64,000 bases of DNA, from the NCBI GenBank assembly GCA_023238725.1, contig CM041541.1:6110884-6174883 (forward strand). Reading direction: 5' to 3'. Origin of the DNA: Scortum barcoo (lineage: Eukaryota > Chordata > Actinopteri > Centrarchiformes > Terapontidae). How positions within the stretch are numbered: position 1 is the first letter of the stretch; the number at the start of each line of letters is the position of its first letter. The translations under genes and the position numbers were made by a program. Shown piece by piece: positions 1 through 10,300 of this stretch. Under the pieces are notes generated by a model. The model made no database searches, had not been told where the DNA came from, and was given only the letters and a program-made list of their open reading frames with translations.

Positions 1-254
1 TATCTACATGTGGTCATAATGTGCCTCACGGCATCCAATGTATTAAACCGAACAAATATCAGAGCTTATTAGATAAATCCTATGTTGTTAATCTTATTTT
101 TGTACGTCAAGTGTACAATTAATGGGACAACTTCATAGTTTGGGGCAAGTTTGTGTCTCTTTGTGGCCATTTGCAGTTATTTTGTGTCTTTCTGCATCTT
201 GTTGTAGTCATTTTGTGTCTCTTTGTAGTTGATTAACTTTCCATGAAGTAATGT

Positions 255-425
255 CACCGGTTTCAGAGACCCTGGGCCTGCACTTGGTAGGCCTGCTCAG
301 TAATCCATCCATCATCCAGTCACGGGTTTGATTCCCCAGCAGACCTTGTCCTCGACGAGGCGTCCTTGGGAGAAGATACCCAGGCTTCCTTTTCTGGCCT
401 GCTGCTCGTTTAGACCTCCATCACG
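255..425 (+). repeat. tRNA-derived SINE remnant
   Basis: A degenerate pol III B-box-like stretch (ggtttgattcc, about 328-338) is followed by a body with the motif cgtccttgggagaagatac. That motif resembles the 'tgtccttgggcaagacac' block common in teleost tRNA-derived SINEs. The A box is not clear and the copy is decayed. Family assignment is from memory only. Confidence 0.45.
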
Positions 426-816
426 AAAGTCATTGATGTTTAATATATTCAAAAACCCAATTACCTAATTATTCTTTACGCATAATGAGGAGACAGAATG
501 AAAAGGAGTGTGATGGAGAACCGGTGTCAAGACCATTTCAGGAAAAGTAATTCATGCTTTCTGCTTGTTGACCCTCCTTTCTGTTTTACCCCACCCAGAT
601 AATGGGTGATTGTTCAAGATGTGCAGCAGAGAGGTCTGGGTGTTAAGAGGCAGCGCTCCCCCCCTCTGCTCGCCTTTGGTGGAGGGTTCTTCTGCGGGAA
701 ATGTAATTCCTCCGTCCTCCTGGATGTTTTCATTGTGTTGGAGAGCTTCCACTAACAACGCCCAGCGCTGCAGCTCGGCAACCTCTTCCACTATGTTCCT
801 ATGGTAACAACCCAGA

Positions 817-846
817 GTGTGTGTGTGTGTGTGTGTTTGTGTGTCT
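817..846. repeat. (GT)n microsatellite
   Basis: About 15 GT units with one interruption. A second uninterrupted (TG)n tract lies at 1088-1123. Confidence 0.9.
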
Positions 847-1086
847 AGGAGGTGAGTGATTGTCTATGTTTGCGTGTGTTCATTATGGTTGTGTGGCTTA
901 TTTTTACATAATGAATCAATTATCGAGGCTGCAGAGCGAGCTCATTTGAATAATCGCAGACCAAAAAAAAAAAAATTAAATAAATTAAAAAAAAAAAAAA
1001 ACACCCTCACCACGCAACATGATTTTACTGAGCATCCTCACACATCACATGTATAGATCAGTGTTTCCCCTGGAAAAGATGCAACG

Positions 1087-1087
<1 letters not shown>

Positions 1088-1123
<36 letters not shown>
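1088..1123. repeat. (TG)n microsatellite
   Basis: An uninterrupted run of about 18 TG units in the intergenic flank. Confidence 0.95.
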
Positions 1124-1124
<1 letters not shown>

Positions 1125-1484
1125 AGGGAGGGGTGTATAATGGGACGTCCAACTGACATCATTTGCCTGCCAATCTGCACACTGCTTGCCAAACCCAGCT
1201 TCTGTAATAGCTTCACTGAGCAGGGCTATGGCACTTACAGTGTCTTCATTTTTAGACAGTTCGCCACATCAGAGAAAGTGTCACACCGCCCCCTACTGTC
1301 CAATATTGGTCCATGATCCAGAGAGCTGCAAGACCGGGATTTAACACCGTCACTTCCAGGCACATTAAGTCATAAGTCTTTCTATTACAGTGCACTTCCT
1401 GTCAGAAATGGATTTTGGGTTTTGTTAGTTTACATTGATGTAAGATAGCTTTCACGATCGTCTGCTGATCTCAGTTGAACATAC

Positions 1485-1660
1485 AAGCAGGTAGATAGAT
1501 AGATAGATACTTTCTCCAAGAGAAATTTCCAGCAGTTTGAAAGGTGGAAACATGGAAACATAAGGGCATGCAAGTAAATACAGTAAAGATGCACAAAGAA
1601 ACTATAATAAAATAGAAGGTAGAAATACAATGTAAAATAACAATAACAATATCAAATAAA
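1485..1660 (-). repeat. LINE 3'-tail remnant
   Basis: A short (GATA)n run followed by ctttctccaagagaaattt resembles the reverse complement of the common fish retroposon tail 'gaaatttccct..gatcaataaagtatctatc'. Only the tail is present and no reverse transcriptase reading frame is seen. Identification rests on this tail alone. Confidence 0.4.
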
Positions 1661-2476
1661 AAAAATATTAAATATGAAATATGAAATAAGCATCTGGCAG
1701 TTCTTGTTCTTGTTTTAACTAACTAATTGAGCTTTTTTTGTTCAAAAGCCATGTATGACATAAATTATTGTTAAAAGCAAAGTATTGTTGATGCCTGGAA
1801 GGTCCTTAAACTCAAAATGAAAAAAATGTCTGTATGCAAATGTGTTAAAGAAACGTTTTTCTGTTGATCTGCCATGAAACAGACGACACTTCAGTTCACC
1901 AGGTTAAAAAAAACTCTCACAACAAACATCTCAAAGAAGACGATTTAATGCCTACTGAAATGCCACAAAATCCAGAGGAATTACATACAGGTTTATACAG
2001 GTACAGAAATAAAAATCTACACTCGTGTTACTGATAAAGTGATTAATAAATCTCAGGCCTGGAGAAGAGGAAGATGTGATTATGTGAGACAGGTTGGCAT
2101 CTGTCATTTTTGTTTTTAATTAGAAGTCTATCTGTTGTAATTAAGATGTGAGGAGGTTAATTAAGACTCATCCCCACTGCTGCGAGAACATGGTGTGGAT
2201 TAAGACCTGCTGTTTAAAAATTCATGCATAAACAAAAGGCACGTTTAACCGTAGACACAAACAGAGCACAAAACCACTGCTCTAATCATAAGCCAGGAAA
2301 ATGCTAAATAACGAGGGTAACACAGGAATGCAAACTATGACTGTTTTGAATTTAAACTCTTTGTAACAATAACACAAGGTAGATGTTGACTTCAGAAGGC
2401 AAAATGCAGGAAAACAGCACCACCCTGTGGTTATTTATAAAAGTACATTCACTTATGATGAATGATATCACTATTT

Positions 2477-3282
2477 TCAGGGATGTACAAGAGTTTCTTT
2501 GAGCATTTCCTTGACTCTCGTGTAGAACAGGTGACTGGACCCTGAAGGGCCGATGATGTTTACGGAGGAATCCTCCAACATGTACAGGACGTTACTGTAC
2601 AGCAAATTCACCCTGTTGCAGATCTCAGTCAGTCTCTGTTTGTCAGGCCACCCCTCCTCGTCATAGTAGATGTGATGAACTCTCAAGTGTGATGCCCAAT
2701 ACTCTACTGAAGCCTTGAGGTCCTTCAAGGCCCACTGGATCGTCGAGGCCGTCTGGGAGGTCCCCTTCTCGGGCAGCAGTATCCGCACAAGGTCGGCTTC
2801 TTTGGCGTGCTCGATGGACGCGCCAAGATTTCTCAACTGTTTGTCGAACTCCTTGTCAAATTTGTCAATGTATCTGAATATGTTTGAGTCCAGCCAGATG
2901 CACTCGTCCTCCACAACCTCTGCACAGATTGCTCTCGTATCACTCTCCGAGGACGCTGAGGCATTTTTAAGTCCGGCCTCAGGGAACTCAGCGGAGACGG
3001 CTGAGCTGCTCTCATGTGATTCCTTCAAATAGCCTGAAATCCTGTCTGGTCTGGTGTGTTTTCGTGAAATACTGTCTTCTCCTGGGTGTTTTGCTGATAT
3101 TTCCACTGCAGGGAGCGGGTCTGTGCCTGATAAGGAAGATCCAATCCCAGCACTTATCTCCTTCATGAACACTTGTGTGGGGTCGGCCTCTGCCCCCTCA
3201 CTTCTATATTTTGGGGGCATTTCTAGACCGGATCGAGCTCTGGGCTCCTCCTTTTCATCACTGTCTTTGTCACAAAAGCTTC
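2477..3282 (-). CDS. rbm43: RBM43-like terminal coding exon
   Basis: Residues 222-489 with stop TGA at 2477-2479. The upstream reading frame differs from exon 3, but a 94-bp intron (3283-3376, GTGAGG...GGCTGTAG) restores it exactly. It joins ACAG to GA-AGC, so a frameshift need not be invoked. The first half is an acidic and serine-rich linker. The second half holds DECIWLDSNIFRYIDKF, like human MLVLDTDVFLYLKHK, and the terminal NIIGPSGSSHLF block. Confidence 0.8.
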
Positions 3283-5593
3283 CTACAGCCAAACTCCTAC
3301 AGGAAACTTTTTTCCTTCCAGAAAGCATTTTGAGTTTTTGCATTTGAGAGGAGGCTTTGGACATTAGTTCCCTCACCTGTGGTCTGCAGCGGCGTTGATA
3401 AGCCATTGGAGCTCGCTGGTTCCAGCTTAGCTTTAGAACCGCTGCAGCTTACAGAGTCGCCAGCCTTGCGATGAGATATTACCCTCGGATTAAGAGCAGT
3501 TTCTCTTAGTTTGACGGCAGCAGTTTGGGCCGAGATTGGGGATTTAAGCAGGCTGGCCCGGCGGATCAGGTCCTCTATCAGAGCCTTGACGGCAGCAAAA
3601 GGCCCCTCAATGGCGGCTTTCCTCTGCTCAAGCAAAGGCTGAAAACGGAGCGACCTGTGAGCTGACCGCAGGCTCTGAATCAGCGACATCTGATCAGGGC
3701 CGAACACAGAAAGATTGACCATCGTGCTGGTGACATACAAAAACACCTGCAGCACAAGAACACATCAGAATCAGTATCTCAAGTCATTAGTTGATCAGAA
3801 TTCTGGTACAGCGAGAGACTATTCTGGTCTTTTCTTCTGCTCACAGGAAAGTTTTCACTGCCTTAAAACCAAACTGATGACCATACTTACGTCTCTGGTG
3901 AAGGGGAACACAGTGAGTAGGTAGTCTTCAGGAAACTCCTGGTCAGACATGATGTGTTGCTCCTTTCGCACCACCCTCTCTGCATCTGCCAAGAGTAGTG
4001 TACTGTTCTGCTCTGGTCTCCCGTGTCAACATTATAATGACGCTTATTACTTCTTGTCACATAAAGGGCACAAAGCTTATCTACCTGGGGTTGTGTACCA
4101 AACCTGAGGCACCGACTGAATTACTTCCATCTCACTTTGTTAGCTGTAACAATGTCTATGAAGAAATCAAAAGTATGACTATGTTTTGATGCAATATATG
4201 CAAAAAGGACATTTAATTAAACGTACTGAGTGTTTCAAATCATACAGTTGCTCCGTGTTAGACTGCGAGGAGAGTTCATTTGCTTCAGCTTCATTTGTGC
4301 ACTAGAGTTAATGGTATTTTTATAGGTGCAGTGACTTAAAGTGTGACCTGTGTCACATTGGATCATACAGACAACCTCAAATTGTGGTATTTTCTGTCAT
4401 GAAAATGCTTTGAGTGTGTAAAAAAACGCCACGTAACTGAAAAATAAACCTAAAGATTTGAGCCATAATGTGTGATTTTATAAAACAGGTAGAGAGAAAT
4501 GTATCGTTAAGGAACTGAAATCAAAAATCAAGGTACCTGTACTGATTTCTAATCTTTCTGAATGATACTCAGCCTTTTATCTACCAGTCTGTCCTCGACT
4601 ATTATACGACGACAAATTAAACCATTCATCTGCTGGCGGCGCTCCATGTAAATAAATGTTTGATTTCTACTTCACTCTCCTCCACATACCATAAGTGGTT
4701 CCCGTGGGAACCACAATATGTTCCCATGGGAACCAATTATAGCATAAAGCAGGAGCCATGTTTAACAATGACTGCAAGTGGATTAAGGCCTTTACGTGCT
4801 TTCATTTCCACTTACTGTTAAATACATTACATTCAAGTCACTGCTAATAAGCAGCTGATTTTCTGAAAAAGACTCTTCTGACCATCTGTATGGAAAAATG
4901 CTCCATCTGTTGCACACTGTCTACAAACACTAGAAAAATATTATCATATAAAACACTGGAAAGGAACATCAATATACACCAATATAACTGATTTTACATT
5001 TTTGTTCACATTATACTGACTGAGAAAGGAGATGTGTTACTTCCTGCCACCATCTTCATCTGGTTTAGGGCAAAAAAAAAGAGGAACAACCTGATCTCAA
5101 AGTAAAACTCTTTATTGTGCTGCAGTGTTGCTTTATCAGATGGTTAAATGTGTTTAAGCTTTCTGAAAGCACTTTCAGAACAAAAGAAAGTGTTAAATTA
5201 CCTTCTAAGGTTTCCAAATTGAGCTGAATTTTCCCTTCTGCTCATTCTTCGCATGTTAAAGAGAAACAGACTAAGACACCCGGAAAAAGGCCGTGCACCT
5301 TAAAATGCACTTTTTTTAAATGGAGTCTGGTATGTGCTGGTTACTCATCATCTTGTAGCCCGCGGCCTGTGCAGCTACGATCTTTCTCATTTACCTTCAG
5401 CTCTGTAAAAAGTGACGAAGGCCACTCCGTCCATGCCGCTGGGGTATCTGACCTCCTCCACGTCTCCTCCTCGGCTCCTCCTGCAGCTCTGGAAGTGGAT
5501 GGTGAGCTTGTCGACCATCCTGCCGGCGGGCAGCACGGCAGGCACCCCGGACACGGCCACCGTCCTGCTGGCCTCCATGACCGCTGCACGCAT
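2477..5593 (-). CDS. rbm43: RBM43-like RNA-binding protein, whole gene (4 coding exons)
   Basis: The four exons (5395-5593, 3891-3985, 3377-3746, 2477-3282) join in frame to 489 codons plus stop. The N-terminal exon carries TVAVSGVPAVLP and GGDVEEVRYPSGMDGVAFV. These align with the divergent RRM of human RBM43 (TVVVAGLPVDLF, GGDVEDVIYPTRTKGVAYV). The third exon begins VFLYVTSTMVNLSVFG, matching human FSSVNAILDLSVFG and then the EGSFLAVK region. The C-terminus NIIGPSGSSHLF matches human DIIGSSSDTYLF. The protein is longer than human RBM43 (about 357 residues), mainly through an acidic, serine-rich linker at about residues 180-330. RBM43 is a poorly characterised RRM protein, so RNA binding is inferred from the fold. 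The start could be 5593 or the ATG at 5578. The gene follows R3HDM1 in tandem on the same strand. Confidence 0.85.
3377..3746 (-). CDS. rbm43: RBM43-like coding exon 3
   Basis: Residues 99-222. Acceptor GTGCTGCAG is at 3747, and the donor ACAG|GTGAGG leaves the exon in phase 1. It encodes VTSTMVNLSVFG, then AIEGPFAAVKALIEDLI, the conserved central segment of RBM43, followed by the start of a low-complexity linker. Confidence 0.85.
3891..3985 (-). CDS. rbm43: RBM43-like coding exon 2
   Basis: Residues 67-98 (DAERVVRKEQHIM...LLTVFPFTRD). Acceptor TCTTGGCAG ends at 3986 and donor GAC|GTAAGT begins at 3890. Phases 1 in and 0 out fit both neighbours. It corresponds to human VAENVIRQKKHWL...LTVSLRVSHF, the end of the RRM and the following strand. 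Confidence 0.85.
3986..5394 (-). other. RBM43-like intron 1
   Basis: AT-rich intron with no reading frame of note. It contains the paired TCCCNNGGGA palindromes at 4696-4734, described separately. Confidence 0.7.
4696..4734. promoter_or_regulatory. Two TCCCNNGGGA (EBF/COE-like) palindromes
   Basis: TGGTTCCCGTGGGAACCA (4696-4713) and GTTCCCATGGGAAC (4720-4733) are near-identical palindromes whose centres are 22 bp apart, about two helical turns. Both contain TTCCCNNGGGAA, the consensus of early B-cell factor (COE) dimers. A STAT-like reading (TTCNNNNNNGAA) is weaker. A third copy, TTCCCGTGGGAA, is at 31787-31798 in an R3HDM1 intron. Binding is inferred from the motif only. Confidence 0.45.
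5395..5593 (-). CDS. rbm43: RBM43-like coding exon 1 (RRM first half)
   Basis: Residues 1-67, ending in phase 1 at GAAG|GTAAAT (donor 5394-5393). It encodes the first RRM strand (TVAVSGVP) and the DVEEVRYP...GVAFVTFY strand. Two in-frame ATGs, at 5593 and 5578 (MEASRTVAV), compete as start. The second sits nearer the expected N-terminus, giving 484 residues. The reading frame has no ATG further upstream in the open stretch; the codon at 5611 is TTG. Confidence 0.85.
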
Positions 5594-5760
5594 GGAGAAC
5601 AGCCTCCTCAAACACAGTTACCTTGACAGTCATGTTTGTAGTTTCACTTTTCTTCTTCCTGCAGCGGCGAACTCACGTGTAGTAACCGCGTGTGCCCACT
5701 AGGTGTCTCTGTTTCTCTACGTTTCACTCACTGGTGAGCTTCAAAATGGCTCTTTAGAAA
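5594..5760 (-). promoter_or_regulatory. Probable promoter and 5'UTR of the RBM43-like gene
   Basis: This is the sequence just upstream of the first coding exon. It has a CACGTG E-box (about 5674-5679) and two GTTTC half-sites exactly 10 bp apart (5711 and 5721). On the gene strand these read GTGAAAC...GAGAAAC, as in IRF half-sites. No TATA box is evident and the transcription start is unknown. Confidence 0.35.
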
Positions 5761-5840
5761 TTTATGCACCTAAAAGCAGAGCAAATGTGTCTGCAGTGAC
5801 CAAAATATTAAACCTTCATGGCAACGTTTTTTAAAAAGAG

Positions 5841-7027
5841 TTGCCTCATTCGTTTTTTTTTTTTATTTATTTATTTTTTTTTTTAATAAAAAAGGAAACA
5901 TTGCAAAATTGGAAAAAGTTATGTCAACACGTGTGGTGCAAACATTTATTAGGAGTCAAACAAAAAAAAAAAAAGAAAAGAAAGAAAAGCCACACCAGAC
6001 ACAGAACACCTCTCATGATTCACACAACAACAAACCCCCTCCCCACCAAAAAAAGAGAAGCCAAGTAGAGTGACAAACTCGATTGCATTTTTCTTGTGCA
6101 TATAAACATTTTAATTAAATATAAAAGAAAGTGACCTGGTCGAGTGCAACAAACAGGTACGAGGGGGTTGATAAAAGAAAAATCCAGGCCCAGTCTGATA
6201 CCAATTAAATCTCCACCCCCTTTCATCGCTTCAGTGCAAATCCAACATTCACTGTATGTAAAAGTGACTTTAAATTATTCAGGTAGTATATCTATTATTC
6301 AGTGTTTATTATTGTATGGGCTCACATTCTACAAGTGCTGCTGTTATTGTAGGGAGCGTGTTATAGGAGGGAAGAAACCCATTAACTTGTGTACCTTACA
6401 GGAGATGGGATCAAGCTAGGACACAGGTGAGAAGTACTGACGAATGTGAAATGACATAAAACACTTGCTCCGATGTGAATGCTCAGTTTAGATGTATCAA
6501 ACATGATGCGGAGCCCCAATCTCACATGACTGATTTTCAGAAGTGGACACAAAAAAACGCTGTTGACCCAGAAACGGGTCGATTAATGTTTGTTTTTGCT
6601 GGACGTGGTGCCGTCGACGTCTCTGCGCCTGCTATTAAAAACAGAGCCGCAGGAGTGGAGTCACTAACAGCTGGCAAATGAATCCCGAAGCTCTCTTGAC
6701 ACTTTCACTTTTTAAACTGCAAACTAGATTTTTAGAATAGAGCGGGGCCTCGAGTTGAGCTCAGCAGCCGCGGACGCATTTCACAAACAAAACCGAACCG
6801 GGTGGTGCTCAGTTTCCACCCTGCACAGACCTGTTGGCCGGAAAAAAAAAAGATAAAATGAACTAAAACTAAATAAAAGTGAACATTCATTCTTCAAACA
6901 CTTGATACGGTTTTTGATTTGGACAGTCTGGGACGTGAACCGAGACGGTCCAGACTGAGGCAGCAGAGGCAGGTGGTTGGATGTGCGTTCATGTGGCGCT
7001 CCTTAGATGCACCGAGATCGTAGCAGC
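5841..7027 (-). other. r3hdm1: R3HDM1 3' untranslated region
   Basis: Follows the R3HDM1 stop at 7028-7030. Candidate AATAAA signals on the minus strand are the complements of 6305-6310, 5945-5950 and a T/ATTT-rich cluster at about 5860-5885. The true end is unknown. If the last cluster is used, only about 250 bp separate the transcript end from the RBM43-like coding start. Confidence 0.55.
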
Positions 7028-7350
7028 TTATGAGCCGGCCTTGTCCGAGTCACACAGCTCCTCTTTGTGTCTGGTGCTAGTTCTGAGTTTAAAGGTGGCC
7101 TGGGGGCCGCTGTGGTGGTGAAGCGCGGCGCCCGGGGCAGCGTATCTGGAGGGTAGCATGGCAAAGATGGAGTATGATGAGGCCAGGTCTCCGCCGGGAG
7201 CGTCTCTGGTTGTGCTGCGCAGCCTGGGCTGATGGTCTGACAGCCGCTGGATCAATTCGCCCCCTTTGCAGAGCTCTGCCAGGAGGTGGTGGGAGTCTGT
7301 ACAGCTGATCCCCTCCGGAGGATCTGTCACTTCCAGGATGTGACTGCTCA
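7028..7350 (-). CDS. r3hdm1: R3HDM1 terminal coding exon
   Basis: Residues 996-1102. HILEVTDPPEGIS aligns with human KVLEITELPDGIT. DLASSYSIFAMLPS aligns with DLASTYTVLATFPS. FKLRTSTRHKEE aligns with FKLRTSKKHYDF. Stop TAA at 7028-7030. The acceptor's pyrimidine tract is a (TCTG)n microsatellite ending CAG. The human LFGELFKIGAKI part is shorter or divergent here. Confidence 0.92.
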
Positions 7351-10300
7351 CTGCAGACAGACAGACAGACAGACACACACACACACACAGACAGACAGCA
7401 CTGTGAGCAGCGGAGCCAGTAAATAAAACAACTGTCATGGGTGAAGAGAAAAATCAGACCTGCACCATCGGGAGGCTTCAATAAACTGCTGCTGTCAGCT
7501 TTAAAGCTTTAAGGTGGAGGAGCGGTCAAACGCGTCGCAGCGTGCTCGAGCTGAACCGTATTAAAATATTACTCACATTTTGTGCCTTTACTGATTCTTG
7601 AGAGTTTACATGTTCAAAAATGCACGATTGTCAGTCTAAAAATACGGCTGCTTTTCTTATTTCCAGAAAGCGTGACATTTTTTAGGCAGCAATGTGGTGT
7701 TGAACTTTCCACCGACACACGGGCACCTCTTCCTTGCTGATTGTTGACAAGAGCACCTGAATAATGCAAAAACTAAAAAAACTAAAAAAACTAAATAAAT
7801 ATCCCGGCGAGTGCAAAAATACGACGCCATATTTGAGATAATCAGCACATTTCTTTCGGCACAATACCGCCGGGGCTGCAGGTTCCACAGCCAGGTGTGA
7901 ATTCTGCCCCGTCTGTGATTTATTCTGCTTACATTCACAAACAGACGCTTTCTACCGCAGCTAGGGAGCGCAGCAAGCATATTTTGACACAATAAAAAGC
8001 TGATGTTATTTCGGTTAATCTGCTAAATAGGCTACGCAGCAGCTGAGTTTATCGTGTGATGAATCTGTCTCTCTGATTGACATCTAAAAACTGAATGCTC
8101 GACAAAACTACAGAAATCTCTTCATCATGCAGCACGTTTACGGCTGGTGCTTCGTTCTGCAGGAGGAGGAGGGTCAACTTTCGGTCAGATAAAGTAAAAA
8201 TGAGCGCTGTGGACTCGAGGTCCGCTAAAACTCAAGCCTCCCTCTGGACTTCCTATTACCTGCTTCACCTACACTGAGATCTGAAGACAGAGGTTTTCTG
8301 CTGGCCTTCTTTCCATGGCCGCTACGCCAAACCCCCAGTGGACCCTGAGGAGACAGTGGACAACGGTTAGGGCGTTTGCAGAAAACAGGAGGGGATGGTT
8401 GCTAAAATAAAATGTCAACCACAAATCCTGAAGATGCGTTGACATTTATATTAAAACACCATCATGAGTTCAGTTCTCAGACGGTGATCTTGATGGTTCT
8501 TTAAAATTAAAAACAAAATACAAAATATACAAAAATTCAAAGTTCAAGCGCACAAACAGGACAAAAGAGGAAGAACTTCACAACTGCAAGCTCAGACAGA
8601 AACTCTTATTGATTCTAGGAGACCGTGGATGTGTAAAAAAGCGGTGTGTGTGTTGTGCGTCTGACCTGGTGTTTGGCCACCATGTGGGCAGTGTGGATCA
8701 GCGGAGGTCTGATGGAGGGTTTGTACTGCAGAGGCTGGCCCAGGAGAGAGTAGCGTCCTTCACCTGGACGCCACCGCAAAAACACAAAGTCATTAAAAAC
8801 CGAGGATATTTCACCTGCTGCCACTTACATTTGTGCCTAAATCCTGAGTCAATGAGGAATTATAAATTACACCTCCCTAGAAACAGATAATGCTAACAGC
8901 AGTTGGACTAAAGATTTAATCGTGGCACATAAATGTAGTATAACACCATAAGTCTGCCATGTTGCAGGGCTTTAATGCAGCTCCGCCTCTCACCTTGTCC
9001 ACTGTGGCAGAAGGCTGTAGGGAGCGGCGGGTGGTGGTGGTGCGGGTGGTGGGCCATGACAGGGATGGACGAGATGCCTGATGGGAGGCCCTTGACGCTG
9101 GGTGGCTGGCCTGGCGAGGGAGTGAGTGCCGGGGACAAGGGCAAGCTGCTCTACACACAACATACCGGCGGTGCGGCGGGAGATGGCGGGGAGGAAACAC
9201 AGAAAACACTTTCATTCAAAAAAGGCAAACGCGGCCATCTCTCTCTCTCTCTCTGGCGAAGTCATTCTGCTGTTCAAGTTGTTGCTTTAATGTAGCGTTC
9301 CATCCACATTAGTCCCTCTAATGTTCCATCGCACCCTAATGCTAAGGACTATTTTCTCCTCATTTCCAGGCTACGCCAGCGCTGCCTTCATTTGCGAAGC
9401 CTATTTACTACGACATTTAACCTGCCTGGAGCACCGGGGAGGCCGGGTTTAGCTCGAGGGGACAATTCTCGCGTCACTCAGACAACTGAACTTAACTGGC
9501 TTTCAAATTGCTTTCTTGTGACCGTCTTAACTTTCTCACACGTAGTATATATTAAATCTTCTCAAAAGCATGAGAACTTCAATGAGGTTTTTAAAAAGGT
9601 TATAAAACACAATATTTTATTTTAACTGTCGTCTGAGAGGTTGTTTTGAGTGCCTAATGGACGCACTTTTCGGGCAGCGTTTGTACCTGGGTGTTGTCTG
9701 GAGGCGGGGGGAGCTCGGCGGCCCTGCGGCTGCGCTGGTACTCGGAGCCCGGGTGTTTGTGGCTGGGCTGTTTCCGCTGGCAGGGGGAGGGGGCCCGGGG
9801 CTGCTGGCAGGGGGGCGCTGTCATTTGCAGCATCACCATGCCGCTGCTGGGGCCCGGGGGTAACAGCCCTACACACACACACACACACAAATTCACAACA
9901 TAAGAACAAACACAAGCCGGGATTTAAATGCGGCGTTGAAAAGAGGCAAATCAGGCCGGGCAGACGCAGTGAAACGCTTAACGCTACTTATTTTCATTTA
10001 ATTCATCATTTACGGAGCAGAGGAAACTGACAGACTAAATGTGCTTTTGCCGCTTTTCAGCACTTTTATTCTGCGACACACCTCATCAGTTGAAACACCG
10101 CTCTCACACCGTTAGCCGCTGAGCAATTAGGGTTTAAGTGCCTTGATTATAAGGGCACATCCATAGCAGCAATAACAGTCCATTCCCTTTTTTCTCCTAA
10201 ATCCTCCGCGATGATCCGCGAGATCCAATTATCTTATTAGTTTGTGACGCATGAACGTGACTGATGTGACTTGGGAAAAAGAAAGAAAAAAAAAAAACAC

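Larger units (their letters stand above)
1..2476. other. 3' flank of the RBM43-like gene, no gene seen
   Basis: No coding exon was recognised here. The stretch holds a decayed tRNA-type SINE (about 255-425), two (TG)n tracts (817-846 and 1088-1123), a LINE 3'-tail remnant (about 1485-1660) and AT-rich unique sequence. The 3' untranslated region of the minus-strand RBM43-like gene must begin at 2476. The only polyadenylation-like signals noticed on that strand are ATTAAA variants (complement of 2115-2120 and 1944-1949), so the transcript end is not fixed. Confidence 0.6.

Noticed and set aside
3283..3376. Apparent frameshift between two overlapping RBM43-like frames, suggesting a pseudogene
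   Set aside because: A 94-bp GT-AG intron here restores the frame exactly, and the rest of the gene is open with good splice sites.
5369..5702. Plus-strand frames of 85 and 96 codons
   Set aside because: They are antisense to the GC-rich RRM exon of the RBM43-like gene and show no family resemblance.
9650..10030. Plus-strand frame of 126 codons, Gly/Arg/Ala-rich
   Set aside because: It is antisense to R3HDM1 exon 19, and its composition reflects the GC-rich exon.
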